A DNA stretch of 64,000 bases from Dolomedes plantarius. Its lineage: Eukaryota; Arthropoda; Arachnida; Araneae; Dolomedidae. The translations under genes and the position numbers were made by a program. Location of the stretch: the NCBI GenBank assembly GCA_907164885.2, contig OU015496.1:189681551-189745550 (forward strand), in the 5' to 3' direction. Shown piece by piece: positions 61,759-64,000 of this stretch (position 1 is the first letter of the stretch; each line of letters opens with the position of its first letter). Under the pieces are notes generated by a model. It saw nothing but the letters and a program-made list of their open reading frames with translations. It was not told the DNA's origin and searched no databases.

Positions 61759-61875
61759 GTCAGATAACGTGTACCGAAGATGAGTTCACGTGCGACAACA
61801 ACAAATGCATAACGCGTCGCTGGGTGTGTGATCAAGATAACGACTGCGGTGATATGAGCGACGAAGTGTCTTGTC
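61759..61875 (+). CDS. VLDLR: VLDLR/lipophorin-receptor-like protein, exon 5 (LA domain 4)
   Basis: Encodes one complete class A domain of 39 residues, beginning RQITC. Cysteines lie at exon residues 5, 12, 17, 24, 30 and 39. The calcium-binding segment is [16 protein letters not shown]. The Trp before C4 is present (RWVC), preceded by two Arg. Acceptor ttttttcag ends at 61758 and donor c|gtaagt is at 61876, both phase 1. LA4 sits alone in its exon. From family knowledge, vertebrate genes of this family encode several LA repeats in one exon at this point, so the one-domain-per-exon layout is noteworthy. Confidence 0.94.
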
Positions 61876-63953
61876 GTAAGTAGTTATTTTTTGTTAGGGT
61901 TTGTTTTATCGATCTCTTTAAAAAAAAAAAAAAGACATCGGCGTTAAGACCTAGAACGCTCTATTAACTGGGATATTCTTTGCGCACCATTGTTATGCAA
62001 TTTGTATCATGAACTCTCTATCAATCGTGAGGATCTCTTAAACATTTTGTTCTTTTGTATATTGCAGAATAGGGAAAGATCATATGTTGTTTGGCGATTT
62101 CGACTGAGAGAGGTTTTTTTTAAATCACGCCAATTCATGCCATTTAATACTCTCTGTTATGCTTATATAGGCTGAATTTCTGCGGCAAGTTAACATCTGT
62201 AAGTCTAGATTGCGTAAATATTACTGGAGTTAATGCATTTGACAGACAACAAGATCTTCCTGTCGTATTTTCGGAAGTTTTAGCGTCTACCAATCAAAGA
62301 TTTCATACTATTAGAAGAGCAATCGTTGGAGATGGGACGCTTGCCAGAATCAGATGTTTCAATGTTTCACATATCTGTGAAACTCAAGTTATTTTCTCTT
62401 ATGTTTTGATTCCTAGCTTTAAAATCAAAATTTACAGGGATGAATTTTTGCTCTTGATTGCGTGATTAAAAATATTGCTCGATATATATAAATATTGTTC
62501 GGTTACACACGCTATCGAAACAAAATAATACTTGCGGCATAAAAGAGAAAATATTTATGGCTGGTTTAAACAGTCACAAAGATTTATATATACATGCGTG
62601 CACTCTTTCTCCTACCCATTTGTATGTATACCCTTTATACATGCCGTTATGTATTTAAACGAAAAACACGGAAATGAATTATGGGATAATTGGCCACTGA
62701 TGAAATGTTTTGGAGAGTAATTATGTATGTTTCTTTTTTCGTGTATCATCTTCAGTAGCCTCTATATTAGTAAATGTTTTGTATTTCTGATGATAAATTA
62801 CGTAAATATCTATGGCTATGTACTGTGCTTTCTCATCAACAATGCTAAGGTTAAGGGTCAATACTTGTGGTCTACTGGGCAGTGAAATATTTTTTGATGC
62901 ACGTACTCGAACTCATACCAATAGTTTTGTTTCGCACCTTTTATTTTCCTTTCATTTTTAATGGACTGTTTTTCTTAGATTTATGTATACGTGTCTTCTT
63001 ATTTATATGTGTGCGTGCGTGTGCGCCTGTGGGAAATACTTTTGCCCAAACAGCGCAGTCAACAAGATAAACAATGAAATTATTTATACTTGAAGGCCCC
63101 ATAACGGAAGTTGCCCCATTTTAAAATGAGTCACATTAAGGTCCATTGAAGAAAAAAATAATCTCCAAGATCGCAGACAAATGCATGCATTGGAGACTCG
63201 GAACTGGTACAACGAAAACATACTAAGGACAGACAACCTCATATTTACATGGCAAAGAGATTCCGACAGCACTGTGACATCAGCTTCTTCCTTTGTAACT
63301 TCCTATCAGAGAGCTTTTTTTTTTTGGGCCCAAATCCAGTTATTTCATTGGTCGTAGTCATCAGGCCATGAAATTTATGGAAAGTCTCCCCAATATGAAA
63401 ATGCAGCTAGATCTAAAGATTAGGGTTCACCAATCTAGACAGATGAGGGATATTTGAAAATTTAATCGTGAGCATTGCAAATTCATATATTCATTGCGCA
63501 GTGTATGCGTTCAGTGTATAGAATCATATACACTATGAGCCCTTGGAGATTTTAATGGAGACACTACGGGCCTGTTCACATAGGAGTCCGTTGCGTTGCG
63601 TTAAGGGAAATATGACGTTGAGACGAAAATAAACCAATAATAGGCGTTAAAAATTTCATTGCTAATCGTTTGGAGGCCTATGATTGGGTTTTTTTTTCGT
63701 CTCAACGTCATCTTTTCCTTAACGCAACGCAACGGACTCCTATGTGAACAGGCCCTTAGAGTCTTATCTCACTGGTTGGAAGAACTTCAGACGCCTCAAG
63801 ACACCACTAACTGACATTGCTGTAAGAGGTATTTTGTTTGAGATAATAGGTATTACATGCGGACACACCCATAAAGACATCAGTTGTTCAGTTGTAGTGA
63901 AATCAGACGAATTTATACTCTCTGATTTACTCGCTTTTCCTCTCTCTTCTCAG
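61876..63953 (+). other. Intron 5 (2,078 bp, phase 1)
   Basis: Starts gtaagt and ends tcttctcag. Apart from the Harbinger MITE at 63569-63755, I see only AT-rich unassigned sequence. Confidence 0.8.
63569..63755. mobile_element. PIF/Harbinger-like MITE, copy 6
   Basis: GGGCCTGTTCACATAGGAGT is exactly inverted at 63755. It is nearly identical over its ~187 bp to 34366-34551, about 29 kb away. The right flank is TTA but the left is TAC, so the target duplication is not intact on the left. Confidence 0.88.
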
Positions 63954-64000
63954 CAAACGTGACCTGTTCTTCGACCGAATTCATGTGCCTCAACGGCAAA
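63954..64000 (+). CDS. VLDLR: VLDLR/lipophorin-receptor-like protein, exon 6 (LA domain 5, partial)
   Basis: The first 16 residues of a fifth class A domain, PNVTCSSTEFMCLNGK, are cut by the window end. The split codon with exon 5 (C|CA) gives Pro. Cysteines 1 and 2 of the domain are visible, and the conserved Phe lies two residues before C2. NVT is a potential N-glycosylation site. Acceptor tcttctcag ends at 63953. The remaining LA, EGF-like, beta-propeller, transmembrane and NPxY-containing parts expected of this family would lie beyond the window. Confidence 0.88.

Overview
This window looks like an AT-rich, repeat-dense arthropod nuclear genome, most likely a chelicerate and probably a spider. 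That placement is inferred from very long introns, abundant (TA)n tracts and many small DNA transposons; nothing here fixes the species. It carries the 5' part of one protein-coding gene on the + strand. I recognise no other intact host gene.

The gene is a VLDLR/lipophorin-receptor-type member of the LDL receptor family. Its first exon (2113-2203) encodes a 30-residue signal-peptide segment. Four complete LDL-receptor class A (LA) domains follow, one per exon, at 9551-9664, 54626-54748, 59255-59380 and 61759-61875. A fifth LA exon starts at 63954 and runs off the window end. All five introns are GT-AG and phase 1, so each LA cassette is a symmetric module and the reading frame is continuous. 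LA2 has a stretched C5-C6 loop and LA3 a stretched C2-C3 loop. Those are the positions expected for LA2 and LA3 of an eight-repeat VLDLR-type receptor, not the seven-repeat LDLR. Intron lengths are 7,347, 44,961, 4,506, 2,378 and 2,078 bp.

Nearly everything else is transposons or tandem repeats. Upstream of the gene are an hAT MITE carrying its own minisatellite (54-568) and a TTAA-flanked MITE (837-1543). Intron 1 holds pogo-like MITEs, a foldback element with a 71-bp array (4742-5516), AT-rich tandem repeats and a CpG-rich foldback. Intron 2 (45 kb) holds:
- a nearly complete Tc1 transposon with a nonsense-mutated transposase (10434-11840), an IS630-type remnant and tRNA-derived SINEs;
- hAT, PIF/Harbinger and pogo-like MITEs, and three families of non-autonomous Helitrons;
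- a 171-bp tandem array made of a mariner transposase C-terminus inside a foldback element, which is itself inserted in a Harbinger MITE (30711-32613);
- a diverged ~136-bp satellite and long (TA)n tracts.
Introns 3-5 add a Helitron, a solo LTR, a nested pair of MITEs, a second TTAA-flanked element and two more Harbinger MITEs.

Several nestings give relative ages: Harbinger inside Helitron, mariner foldback inside Harbinger, pogo-like MITE inside hAT, pogo-like element inside a minisatellite. The most unusual structures are the two foldback elements in which a unit of one arm has been amplified about eight-fold. In one of them the amplified unit is transposase coding sequence and both strands stay open for about 1.4-1.5 kb.
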